From NCBI GenBank assembly GCA_002030045.1, contig LQBI01000013.1:186001-250000 (forward strand): a stretch of 64,000 nt of DNA. Reading direction: 5' to 3'. This document shows, one piece after another, positions 1-7,661 of this stretch; within the stretch, counting starts at the first letter, position 1; every line of letters starts with the position of its first letter. Source of the stretch: Candidatus Aegiribacteria sp. MLS_C (GTDB lineage: Bacteria > Fermentibacterota > Fermentibacteria > Fermentibacterales > JCC-6). Position numbers and translations under genes: made by a program. The notes beneath the pieces were generated by a model that made no database searches, had not been told where the DNA came from, and saw only the letters and a program-made list of their open reading frames with translations.

Positions 1-250
1 CACTGGAGACATCCCCCGGACCGTAATCACCTTCGGCATCACGGTCCTCCTCTCCCTCGCCCCCGGAAGCGGGTTCGTCGGGATTGCGCTGCTCCAGGAG
101 CGGGTTCTCCTGCAGCTCCTCTCTGATCATGTTCTCCAGGTCCATGGAAGGCAGCTGGAGTATCTCCAGTGCCTGTTTGATCTTCTGTGTGAGGGCCAGC
201 TTCTGCGTCTGGGTAAGACGAAGGTTCTGGTCGAGCCTGAACTCCGGCAT
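1..250 (-). CDS. rpoN: RNA polymerase sigma-54 factor, N-terminal fragment
   Basis: Only the first 83 or so codons lie in the window; the gene continues past its left edge. The N-terminus (MPEFRLDQNLRLTQTQKLAL, then IKQALEILQLPSMDLE and ENPLLE) is the classic sigma-54 region I, which binds core polymerase and the AAA+ enhancer-binding activator. It is followed by an acidic, Glu/Asp/Gly-rich linker, as expected for region II. The ATG lies 2 bases after the lptB stop, so it is the last visible gene of the LPS operon; the order lptA-lptB-rpoN is also known from proteobacteria. Family assignment is firm from the N-terminal motif; the DNA-binding RpoN box cannot be seen. Confidence 0.9.
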   Translation of the reverse strand, partial: MPEFRLDQNLRLTQTQKLALTQKIKQALEILQLPSMDLENMIREELQENPLLEQRNPDEPASGGEGEEDRDAEGDYGPGDVSS

Positions 251-252
251 CT

Positions 253-1002
253 CTAGAGCCTGAACCTCTCTCCAAGATATATCTTGCGTGCTTCCGGGTC
301 CTCGGCCAGTTCCTGGGCCGACCCCGATATCAGTATCCTCCCGTCGTACATTATGTAGGCCCTGTCGGTGATCGCAAGTGTCTCCCGTACGTTGTGGTCG
401 GTTATGAGTATGCCGAGGCCCCTGGCCTTCAGGTCCCTGATTATTCCCTGAATGTCGTCGACGGCTATCGGATCGATGCCGGCGAAAGGTTCGTCAAGAA
501 GGAGGAACGCCGGGTCGGTGACCAGGGCACGGGCTATCTCCACCCTTCTCCTCTCTCCACCGGAGAGGGTGTAGGCCTTCTGGTCCGCAACCTTCTCTAT
601 GCCCAGGTCGGCCAGGAGCCTGGCCTGTCGCTTCTTCCTCTCCTTCCTCCGCAGTCCCGTGGTCTCGAGTATGCTCATGAGGTTGTCCGCCACGGTCATC
701 TTCCTGAAGACGCTGGATTCCTGGGGGAGGTAGCCTATGCCGAGCCTGCACCTCCTGTACATGGGCAGGTGGGTAAGCCTTACATCGTCCATGAAGACGT
801 CTCCGCCATCCGGGCGGATGAATCCCACTATCTGGTTGAAGGTCGTGGTCTTCCCTGCTCCGTTGGGTCCCAGAAGTCCAACGGTCTCGCCCCTCCTCAC
901 GGAAACCGAAACACCGTCCACCACCGCCCTCTTCCTGTACCTCTTGACCAGGTCCGCGGTCCTGAGCACTGAAGGTCCTTCGCTGCCTGTCCTCTGGCTC
1001 AA
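253..1002 (-). CDS. lptB: LPS export ABC transporter ATP-binding protein LptB
   Basis: Cytoplasmic ATPase of the LptB2FG complex that extracts LPS from the inner membrane. The 249-residue protein has Walker A GPNGAGKTTT (about residue 45), Q-loop YLPQESSVF, the signature LSGGERRRVEIAR and Walker B LLLDEPFAGIDP, followed by the H-loop ITDHNVRETL. FAGIDP and NVRETL are typical of LptB rather than of amino-acid transporters. A 15-residue extension precedes the usual start. It overlaps lptA by 4 bases (ATGA), so the two are translationally coupled; LptF/LptG are not in the window. Confidence 0.95.
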   Translation of the reverse strand: MSQRTGSEGPSVLRTADLVKRYRKRAVVDGVSVSVRRGETVGLLGPNGAGKTTTFNQIVGFIRPDGGDVFMDDVRLTHLPMYRRCRLGIGYLPQESSVFRKMTVADNLMSILETTGLRRKERKKRQARLLADLGIEKVADQKAYTLSGGERRRVEIARALVTDPAFLLLDEPFAGIDPIAVDDIQGIIRDLKARGLGILITDHNVRETLAITDRAYIMYDGRILISGSAQELAEDPEARKIYLGERFRL

Positions 1003-2054
1003 GGATTACCTCCAAGGTAGCTGTAGGTCCCTGTCACGCTTCCGGATACGGTAACCTCCACCACTTCTCCCTCACTTAAGGAGATGGTGAGCGTGTTGCC
1101 CCTGACGGTGTTAATCTCCTCCCTCTCGGCCGCCTCACCCCCGGACTGCATGCGCAGCAGAGCCGCCCCGCTCAGGTGGACCGAGTCGGGATCCCCTCCG
1201 CTGAAGGCAAAGTAGGCGCTCTCCGATGAAAACCAGGTCTCCGCCGGCGGGTCGACCCCGTCGTCCGTGAAATGACCCTCCGCATCACCCTCCACCTTCA
1301 CCTCCTCCGGGTCTCCCGAAGGATCCAGCAGGATCTCCATCCAGTCACCGGAGAGTTCGCCCTCCGGGGACTGAAGGACCGGCGAGCCGAAGAACTCGAA
1401 CCTGTCCTCGTCGCCGAAGTACCTCAGATACTCCGAGGTGGAGAAGAACTCCCTCGCAGGCATGCTAACCCTGGCGTCACCCTGTGCCTCCGCCGAGTTA
1501 TCCTCGGGAAAGAACTCCAGCCTGTCGGCGGTCACGGTTAGGCTGTCGCCGTCTACTACCCTTATCAGCAGCGGTTCCACCGTGATGAAGAGGCTTCCCC
1601 TCTCCCTGTCATAGAGAGCGTACTGCCCGCGCACGAACCCTATTCCGGGACCTGTCAGCTCCACGTCCTCCCTGGCCGTGGCCTTACCGGATTCCCTGAA
1701 GTAGACCACTTCCCCCGCGTTGAGCACGGTCTCGCCGTCGGTCAGCTCCACGTCGCCGATCATCGTGACCATGCCCGCCGCCCTTACGTACTCCAGGTAG
1801 CGGGAAGTCCCGGTGAGGGTGTCGGCGGTGACCGTCACGTCGCCGTAGAAGCAGGCATTCCCGGAGCCCTGCCATACGGTGCCGCTGTCCGAGGTAACCG
1901 TCACCTCTCCGTCGGTGACCGAAACGTTCCCGAAGAGATCGATAGCCATCTCGCCACCCTCCGCCTCCCTGCTGGAGGCCCTGTCCGCCACCGTGGTGAA
2001 CACACCCTGCGAAGAGGCAAGCAGGGCGATCAGGGCGACGGCCTGGCTACTCAA
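999..2054 (-). CDS. lptA: LptA/OstA-like periplasmic LPS transport protein
   Basis: A 351-residue secreted protein with a short hydrophobic N-terminus (SSQAVALIALLASSQG) consistent with a signal peptide. The rest is made of repeating beta-strand phrases such as DLFGNVSVTDGEVTVTSD and ARGDARV-like units, the pattern of OstA/LptA jelly-roll domains that bridge the periplasm for LPS. It is about twice the length of Escherichia coli LptA, so it probably contains two or more OstA modules. Its stop overlaps the lptB start and its start overlaps the lptC stop by 8 bases, which supports the assignment more than the weak primary sequence does. Confidence 0.8.
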   Translation of the reverse strand: MSSQAVALIALLASSQGVFTTVADRASSREAEGGEMAIDLFGNVSVTDGEVTVTSDSGTVWQGSGNACFYGDVTVTADTLTGTSRYLEYVRAAGMVTMIGDVELTDGETVLNAGEVVYFRESGKATAREDVELTGPGIGFVRGQYALYDRERGSLFITVEPLLIRVVDGDSLTVTADRLEFFPEDNSAEAQGDARVSMPAREFFSTSEYLRYFGDEDRFEFFGSPVLQSPEGELSGDWMEILLDPSGDPEEVKVEGDAEGHFTDDGVDPPAETWFSSESAYFAFSGGDPDSVHLSGAALLRMQSGGEAAEREEINTVRGNTLTISLSEGEVVEVTVSGSVTGTYSYLGGNP

Positions 2055-2628
2055 TCTCCAGCTCTCCGGAGTAGACCGCCGTGAAGTCTTCCTCTATGTC
2101 CACTCCCTCCACCGCCCCGAGGCCGGTGTCCAGGTCGACCCCCCTTCCGGACAGGGTCGTTATTCCCGAGGAATCTGGTATCGTCATCACTACCAGACAG
2201 TCGCTGTGAAAGATACCGAGGCTGTCGTCCCAGATTATCTCCTGTGTCTCCAGGTGTCTGCCGTCGTCGGTATCCGCCGCCACGTCGCCCCAGATCCTCA
2301 GGAGACCGCTACGAAGCTCGACCCTGCCGGAATCACCTTCGAGGATGGTTCCGGGGACGTCCTCCTCGAAGAAGGTCAGGTCCACGCCAGACAGCATGAG
2401 GATGCTGTCCCCCTCCGTATACACCGCCAGGTCGCTGACCAGCTTCCAGGACCTCCTGCCCTCGACTGACTGGACCAGCGTGAATTCCTCCACTGTCTGT
2501 ACGGGATCACGGTCTGCATCCAGTTCCACCGGTTCCTCGCCGCAGCAGCCCAGGCTACTCGAGACCAGGAGCCCCGCCAGGACGGCGCGCCCAGCGTTCA
2601 TGTATCCAGACCCACTGTTCCGGATCAT
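2047..2628 (-). CDS. lptC: LptC-like LPS export lipoprotein
   Basis: LptC family protein that hands LPS from LptBFG to LptA. The N-terminus carries a hydrophobic stretch ending in the lipobox-like SSLGC, so the product is probably a lipoprotein rather than a bitopic protein. Beta-rich phrases such as SWKLVSDLAVY and GDVAADTDDGRHLETQEIIWDD match the LptC pattern (W-x-L, then ...LxTxxLxWd). An internal ATG at 2601 gives a more usual lipoprotein signal and is an equally good start; neither start has a strong ribosome-binding site. The gene overlaps the 3' end of lpxL by 47 to 74 bases. Confidence 0.8.
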   Translation of the reverse strand: MIRNSGSGYMNAGRAVLAGLLVSSSLGCCGEEPVELDADRDPVQTVEEFTLVQSVEGRRSWKLVSDLAVYTEGDSILMLSGVDLTFFEEDVPGTILEGDSGRVELRSGLLRIWGDVAADTDDGRHLETQEIIWDDSLGIFHSDCLVVMTIPDSSGITTLSGRGVDLDTGLGAVEGVDIEEDFTAVYSGELEIE

Positions 2629-3466
2629 CGATGACCCACTCCCCTATCCTGTCCGTGAGGTCTGCAGTCAGCCTCAGGTGACCGTCCGCTGAACCGTAGT
2701 CCTCCGGGTCCAGAGGTTCGTCGATCTCCACCGTGTAACTCCCGTTCCTTCCCCTTGATATATGCAGGGTAAGGACGGGAACACCAAACCTCAGCGCGAT
2801 CCTGGCAGGACCTACGGGGGTCCTTGCTTCGAGCCCGAGGAACCGGACGAAGTCGCTGTCGACTCCCATGGTGTCCTGATCGATGAGTATCCCCACCGCC
2901 CTCCCGTCGCGAAGGGCCCTCATCAGCGCCGGGAACCCGCTCCCCCTGTCTATCGTGAGTATGCCGTGGCGGGACCTCAGGGAATCTATGTACTCGGCGG
3001 TTTTTCCGCGGCCCACCCTCCGGGTCACAACACCCACCCCGTGTCCCAGCAGGGACACCGCCCTGGGAATGAGTTCCCATGCGGAATAGTGTGCGGTGAT
3101 GGCGATCACCCCCCTGCCCTTGGAAAGGGCGTCCTCCATGTGCTCGGCCCCCCTCACTTCCACCTTCCCGAAGAACTTCCCGTCCGGGCAGAAACTGAGC
3201 CTGAGATAATCCAGCACTCCCGCCGCAAGGTTCCTGTATACCCGCCAGAGCCTCACCCTCAGACCCATGGGCACGGCGGCGTGTTTCACGTTTATGCGGA
3301 AGATCCTCCTGGACCTTCCGGGAAGGAGGGAAAGCGCGAGACCCAGGGCCGTGGCCGCAGGCCAGACCAGCCATCCGGGCATGCGCCGGCAGAGCTGCAC
3401 CAGGACGATTGCCAGGGGATACTGCAGCCCGCGCCGCATGCGTCTGAACGGTCCCGGGGAAGACAC
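2555..3466 (-). CDS. lpxL: Lipid A biosynthesis late acyltransferase (LpxL/HtrB family)
   Basis: Inner-membrane acyltransferase adding a secondary acyl chain to Kdo-lipid A. The 303-residue length is normal. An N-terminal hydrophobic anchor (GWLVWPAATALGLALSLLPG) is followed by the catalytic H(X4)D/E motif as HYSAWE, the IDQD segment, and the C-terminal signature WIHERWARRPG. Situated between kdsD and lptC, so Kdo synthesis, acylation and export are in one transcription unit. Whether it acts as LpxL or LpxM cannot be told from the sequence. Confidence 0.92.
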   Translation of the reverse strand: MSSPGPFRRMRRGLQYPLAIVLVQLCRRMPGWLVWPAATALGLALSLLPGRSRRIFRINVKHAAVPMGLRVRLWRVYRNLAAGVLDYLRLSFCPDGKFFGKVEVRGAEHMEDALSKGRGVIAITAHYSAWELIPRAVSLLGHGVGVVTRRVGRGKTAEYIDSLRSRHGILTIDRGSGFPALMRALRDGRAVGILIDQDTMGVDSDFVRFLGLEARTPVGPARIALRFGVPVLTLHISRGRNGSYTVEIDEPLDPEDYGSADGHLRLTADLTDRIGEWVIDDPEQWVWIHERWARRPGGAPGLE

Positions 3467-3472
3467 GGCCGG

Positions 3473-4432
3473 TTACTTCAGGCCGGCCTGCAGGCAGTCA
3501 TGCAGGTAGATTATCCCCAGCGGAACACCCTCCGGGTCGGTGACCACCAGGGAGGTTATTCCCCTCTCCTCCATCCTGGCCACCGCCACGGCCGCCAGGT
3601 CGTCGGGACGGCAGGTGACGGGGTCCCTTATGAGCACCTCACCCAGCTGCAGGTCGAGTACGTTGGTCCTGTTCCTCATGAGCCTGCCCAGGTCACCGTA
3701 GACGAAGATCCCGCTGAGCCTTCCTCCGGATCCGGTGGAGAGGCACACTCCCCTGTGGGCCGTCATGGCCTCTATGGCTTCCGGGAGAGGCGATGACTCT
3801 TCTATGACCGGGAGCGGTCCCCGGTCCATCAGGTCCGCGACCCTCGTCAGTAGCTTCCTTCCCAGGGTGCCTCCAGGGTGGTACCGGGCGAAGTCCTCGG
3901 CGGAGAAATCCCTCATTCTGAGAAGAGCAATGGCCAGGGCGTCGCCGAGAGCCATCATTGCAGTGGTGCTGGCGGTCGGTGCCAGATCGTGGGGACAGGC
4001 CTCCTTCATGTCGGGAAGCGGAAGCACCACGGCCGACGCCCTCGAGAGGAGCGAATCAACTCCTGACGTGATGGCTACCACGGGTATGGAGAGCCTCTCG
4101 AAGAAGGGAAGAAGATATGCTATCTCCTCGGTGCCCCCGCTCTTGGACAGCACCAGGGCGGAATCCCCCTTCTGAAGCAGGCCCAGGTCGCCGTGAAGTC
4201 CCTCGGAGGGGTGCAGGAAATACGCCGGGCTCCCCGTGCTGGTCATCGTGGCGGCTATCTTCCTGCCAACGTGCCCCGATTTCCCCATACCGCAGACCAC
4301 TATCTTGCCCGCTGTGGCGGCCAGCAGCCCGACCGCCGCCGGGAAGGTCTTCCGGGCCATCCGCCCTGTCTCCCTTATCCACTCGGCTTCGATCTTCAGG
4401 ACGTCCATGGCCTGACCGTAGAGGTCATCCAT
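3473..4432 (-). CDS. kdsD: Arabinose-5-phosphate isomerase KdsD
   Basis: Converts ribulose 5-phosphate to arabinose 5-phosphate, the first step to Kdo. The 319 residues show an SIS domain (VVCGMGKSGHVGRKIAATM, LHGDLGLL, SKSGGTEE) and two C-terminal CBS domains (from VADLMDRGPLP to the end), the standard KdsD architecture. It overlaps kdsC by 8 bases and lies 6 bases before lpxL. Confidence 0.95.
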   Translation of the reverse strand: MDDLYGQAMDVLKIEAEWIRETGRMARKTFPAAVGLLAATAGKIVVCGMGKSGHVGRKIAATMTSTGSPAYFLHPSEGLHGDLGLLQKGDSALVLSKSGGTEEIAYLLPFFERLSIPVVAITSGVDSLLSRASAVVLPLPDMKEACPHDLAPTASTTAMMALGDALAIALLRMRDFSAEDFARYHPGGTLGRKLLTRVADLMDRGPLPVIEESSPLPEAIEAMTAHRGVCLSTGSGGRLSGIFVYGDLGRLMRNRTNVLDLQLGEVLIRDPVTCRPDDLAAVAVARMEERGITSLVVTDPEGVPLGIIYLHDCLQAGLK

Positions 4433-4907
4433 CCTGGGTCCTCCCCAGTATCATGTCCGCAACCTCTCGGACCGCCCCTCTCCCTCCGGGCCTGCTGGTC
4501 ACGATGTCGCACACCGCCCTTACTTCGGGGTGGGCGTCGCAGGGACACGCTCCGATTCCCGCGGTCCTTATCGCAGGGAGGTCCATGAGACCGTCACCCA
4601 TGAAGAGCGCCTGACCGCAGCTGATGGATAGCAGTCCGCAGAGCTTCCTGAGAGCCGACTCCTTGTCGGCGCTTCCCAGGCAGAGCAGGTCGATTCCGAG
4701 ATCGGCGGCTCTCCTCCTGGCTGCCGGGAAGTCCCTGAAGGAGACGAGAGCCACGGAGTAATCCATTTCCCGGAGAGCCACGAGACCCGCGCCGTCCTCG
4801 GCCGAGAAACGCAGCACCACGCCATCCGGACCGTAGTAGAGACCTCCATCCGTGAGGACGCCGTCCACGTCCAGTGCCAGCAGCCTGGTCCCGCTCAGGT
4901 CGATCAT
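4425..4907 (-). CDS. kdsC: 3-deoxy-D-manno-octulosonate 8-phosphate phosphatase KdsC
   Basis: HAD-superfamily phosphatase of 160 residues, producing free Kdo from Kdo-8-phosphate. The nucleophile motif is LDVDGVLTDG near the N-terminus, the usual KdsC form; motif IV is MGDGLMDLP, where the more common GDDxxDL has Gly in place of the second Asp. It has no cap domain, as expected for this tetrameric family. Overlaps both neighbours (4 bases with kdsA, 8 with kdsD). Confidence 0.93.
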   Translation of the reverse strand: MIDLSGTRLLALDVDGVLTDGGLYYGPDGVVLRFSAEDGAGLVALREMDYSVALVSFRDFPAARRRAADLGIDLLCLGSADKESALRKLCGLLSISCGQALFMGDGLMDLPAIRTAGIGACPCDAHPEVRAVCDIVTSRPGGRGAVREVADMILGRTQDG

Positions 4908-5704
4908 GTTCCGGCCCAGTGGTCCAGTGATTCCCTGACCATCATCCCGAGGGTCGGCAGGTCCACCATCGTCGCCGCGTCGCTCAGGGCTTCCGAGGGG
5001 TTCGGATGGGCTTCTATGAAGAGTCCGTCGACTCCCCAGGCCGCTCCGGCCCTGGCCAGAGCCGGCGCCAGGCCGCTTCGGCCGCCGCTGCTTTCGCCGG
5101 CGGCCCCCGGGAGCTGAAGTGAATGGGTCACGTCAAGTATCACCCTGTCCGCCAGGTCCCTCATCACGGAGAGGGAACGGAGGTCCACCACCAGGTCGCC
5201 GTAACCGAAGAACGTACCCCTCTCGGTCAGCCACACCTCACGGCAGCCGGATGACCTCACCTTCTCCACGGAACCCTTCATGTTCCCCGGTGACATGAAC
5301 TGACCCTTCTTTATGTTCACGACGGTCCCAGATGCCCCTGCCGCCTCCAAAAGCGATGTCTGGCGGCAGAGGAAGGCCGGGACCTGAAGAACGTCCACCC
5401 TTCCGCCGGCCAGGCCCGCCTGCTCCGAGGAATGTATATCGGTGAGGGTCCTTGCTCCGAATGAATCGGAGACCTCCTCCAGCAGCCTCAGGCCGTCCTC
5501 CAGTCCCGGACCCCTGTAGCCGGCGGGACTGGTCCGGTTGTCCTTCAGAAAGGATCCCTTGAAGACCCATTCCGCGATGCCGTCGAGTCCGCCGAACAGC
5601 TCGGAGGCGAAACCCGCCACTTCCATGACGACTTCCCTCGATTCCAGGCTGCAGGGACCCACTATGAAAAGGGGGACTCTCTCCATGTCCGGGACAACTC
5701 TCAT
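4904..5704 (-). CDS. kdsA: 3-deoxy-8-phosphooctulonate synthase KdsA (metal-dependent class)
   Basis: Condenses arabinose 5-phosphate with phosphoenolpyruvate. Motifs: VGPCSLES, GSFLKDNRTS, DIHSSEQA, LQVPAFLCRQT, KKGQFMSPGNM and DVTHSLQLPG. Cys18 in GPCSLES marks the metal-dependent class; the metal-independent enzymes have Asn there (GMNVLES). The frame is open upstream, but the ATG at 5704 directly follows the kdsB stop, gives the usual N-terminus and leaves 266 residues, so the longer upstream reading is rejected. Confidence 0.95.
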   Translation of the reverse strand: MRVVPDMERVPLFIVGPCSLESREVVMEVAGFASELFGGLDGIAEWVFKGSFLKDNRTSPAGYRGPGLEDGLRLLEEVSDSFGARTLTDIHSSEQAGLAGGRVDVLQVPAFLCRQTSLLEAAGASGTVVNIKKGQFMSPGNMKGSVEKVRSSGCREVWLTERGTFFGYGDLVVDLRSLSVMRDLADRVILDVTHSLQLPGAAGESSGGRSGLAPALARAGAAWGVDGLFIEAHPNPSEALSDAATMVDLPTLGMMVRESLDHWAGT

Positions 5705-5706
5705 TC

Positions 5707-6495
5707 CTATCCGCCCGGGATTCCCTCCCGGCGGCTTCCGAAGACTTCTGCGACTCTCCGGAGGTCCTCCGGAGTATCCACGCCTATTCCGTGGAAATCG
5801 CCGGCCAGGACCGTTATTCGAACGCCGTACTCCATCCAGGCCAGCTGTTCCAGCCGCTCTGTCCTGGAGAGCTCCGTCTCGCCGCAGCGGGCACAGGCCT
5901 GGAGCGAACAAGGGGAGAAGGCGTAGATACCGATGTGCTCCAGGACCTCCCTCGACCCGTGGGGAACGGGAAAACGCGAGAAGTAGAGGGCTTCGCCCTT
6001 CCCGGTGACGGCGACCTTGACCGTATCGGCTCCCGAGGCTTCCCGGACCCTCACCCGCCTCGCAAGTGTCAGCACCCTGTCATCCGGTGGGACGGTCTCA
6101 AGAAGAGGGGCTGTCCAGCTTCCGCATACCAGCGGTTCGTCTCCCTGAACGTTCAGAATGACATCGCCGGGTCTGCCGAGCAGCTCCCAGGCCATGAACA
6201 CCCTGGCGGTCCCCGAGGAGGCCTCCCCGGTCATGACGGCTTCGAAACCGGCCCGTTCCACCGCATCGGCCACTCTTTTATCATCGGTGGCCGCCACGGC
6301 GCTGTCAACCGAACCCGCAAGACCTTCGAGGACCCTGACCACCATAGGTTTACCCGCGATGTCCGCCAGCGGCTTGCCGGGAAGCCTGGTGGATCCCATC
6401 CTGGCGGGGACGATGGCGATCGTACTGCAGGGTACGGATGATCCGGAGTATGGAATGCGGCTCTTCCCCGTCGAGGGTCCTACTGTCCCAGCCAT
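5707..6495 (-). CDS. kdsB: 3-deoxy-manno-octulosonate cytidylyltransferase KdsB
   Basis: Activates Kdo as CMP-Kdo in the cytoplasm. Motifs: IVPARMGSTRLPGKPLADIAGKPM, NVQGDEPLV, YFSRFPVP, HIGIYAFS, and the C-terminal GIGVDTPEDLRRV. Written here as short runs, these cover the whole CTP-transferase fold. The only ATG upstream of the conserved region gives about 20 extra residues and overlaps the preceding beta-barrel gene by 16 bases; no nearer ATG/GTG/TTG exists. Confidence 0.95.
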   Translation of the reverse strand: MAGTVGPSTGKSRIPYSGSSVPCSTIAIVPARMGSTRLPGKPLADIAGKPMVVRVLEGLAGSVDSAVAATDDKRVADAVERAGFEAVMTGEASSGTARVFMAWELLGRPGDVILNVQGDEPLVCGSWTAPLLETVPPDDRVLTLARRVRVREASGADTVKVAVTGKGEALYFSRFPVPHGSREVLEHIGIYAFSPCSLQACARCGETELSRTERLEQLAWMEYGVRITVLAGDFHGIGVDTPEDLRRVAEVFGSRREGIPGG

Positions 6496-7586
6496 CTCTC
6501 ACTGGCCCAGAGGGAGACGCTGAAGACTGTCTCGCTGAGTTCCCCATCGAGGGGATCGTCCCATCTGGTATGGGCCGCGGCCAGGTCCAGCCCCGCCGTG
6601 CGGTCGTCGAAGCTGTAACCCAGACCCGCCGTCATGGTCCGGGCCCCATCCATCCAGAGGCCGTCCATCCAGCTGTATCCGAGCCTGGGACGAAGACCGT
6701 CGCCGGTGCCGTACTCGGCGCCGACGGAGTAGACTGAACCCTCCTCGGTCCTGCTGCCCAGGATGCTCATGGTCTTCCTGGTGAAGAGATCGGCACCGAC
6801 CAGAAGCTCGGGAAGGGGCCGGAAGGACACCCCTGCCGAGATCTCCCCGGGGATCGTGTAGAAACTGGCGTCGAGCGTGTCAGCCTCGTCGCTGAAGCTG
6901 AAGTCCCTGTCCACCTCAAGCCTGCCCTTCCTGTCGGTGGATACGGAGAAACCCAGTCCGAACCTCCCGGTGTGCAGCAGCAGGCCCAGGGTAGCGCCCC
7001 AGGCCATTCTGAAATCCGCATCGTCCCGGTACACCGAGTTGACAGGTACCGGAGGGACCGAATCGTTCGACGTGAGTTCAACGTCGGACATTATGTTGCC
7101 GAAGGTACTGCGTCCCCCGAGGGAAACGGCGAGCCAGTCGCCGGTCCTGACGGAGGCTCCCAGGTAGGCTTCGACGAGACCTCCTGACCAGGTGTAGTCA
7201 CCGGTATAGCCGCCCGGCACGTCGATCCCCTCCAATGAGGTCTCTATGCGGCTCCTGCCCTCGAGGGCGCCGGTCACCACGATACCGTACGGAAGCGGAA
7301 GGAAGGCTGATATCATTGGGAAACCGAGTCGGTTGTCCCATGCGGGATCGTCGCTCTCGGTGTACCTGCCGGTGAATGCCACGCCTCCTTCCGTCGCCCA
7401 GGCGGAGGCTGCCGGGTTGAGCATCGTGAAATCGCTGGAGTTGGGAAGGCCCACGGAGATACCCCCCATGCCGAGGGACCTGGCGTTGATTGCGAGGACC
7501 TCGGATCCCACTCCTCCCGGAGGAGCAAGGTAGTCCGTCGAAAAGACCGAGGACAGCAAGACGAACAGCAAGGCTGGAATGGTCAT
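6480..7586 (-). CDS. Outer-membrane beta-barrel protein (PorV/FadL-like)
   Basis: A 368-residue protein with a signal peptide (MTIPALLFVLLSSVFS) and then amphipathic beta strands to the end. The N-terminal part, NARSLGMGGISVG followed by NPAA, is the hallmark of the PorV/PorQ/UPF0164 group of barrels; these contribute to the T9SS or to uptake, but no specific role can be read here. Ribosome-binding site GGGGGAG precedes the ATG. It is the first gene of the Kdo/Lpt operon, overlapping kdsB. An 8-bp inverted repeat (7599-7606 with 7618-7625) lies in its 5' leader. Confidence 0.75.
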   Translation of the reverse strand: MTIPALLFVLLSSVFSTDYLAPPGGVGSEVLAINARSLGMGGISVGLPNSSDFTMLNPAASAWATEGGVAFTGRYTESDDPAWDNRLGFPMISAFLPLPYGIVVTGALEGRSRIETSLEGIDVPGGYTGDYTWSGGLVEAYLGASVRTGDWLAVSLGGRSTFGNIMSDVELTSNDSVPPVPVNSVYRDDADFRMAWGATLGLLLHTGRFGLGFSVSTDRKGRLEVDRDFSFSDEADTLDASFYTIPGEISAGVSFRPLPELLVGADLFTRKTMSILGSRTEEGSVYSVGAEYGTGDGLRPRLGYSWMDGLWMDGARTMTAGLGYSFDDRTAGLDLAAAHTRWDDPLDGELSETVFSVSLWASERWLGQ

Positions 7587-7661
7587 ATTCTCCCCCGGCT
7601 GGAGTCATCGGGTACAGGACTCCAGATGTACCCCGAAGAACGGACCGGGGTTCCAGCGGGC

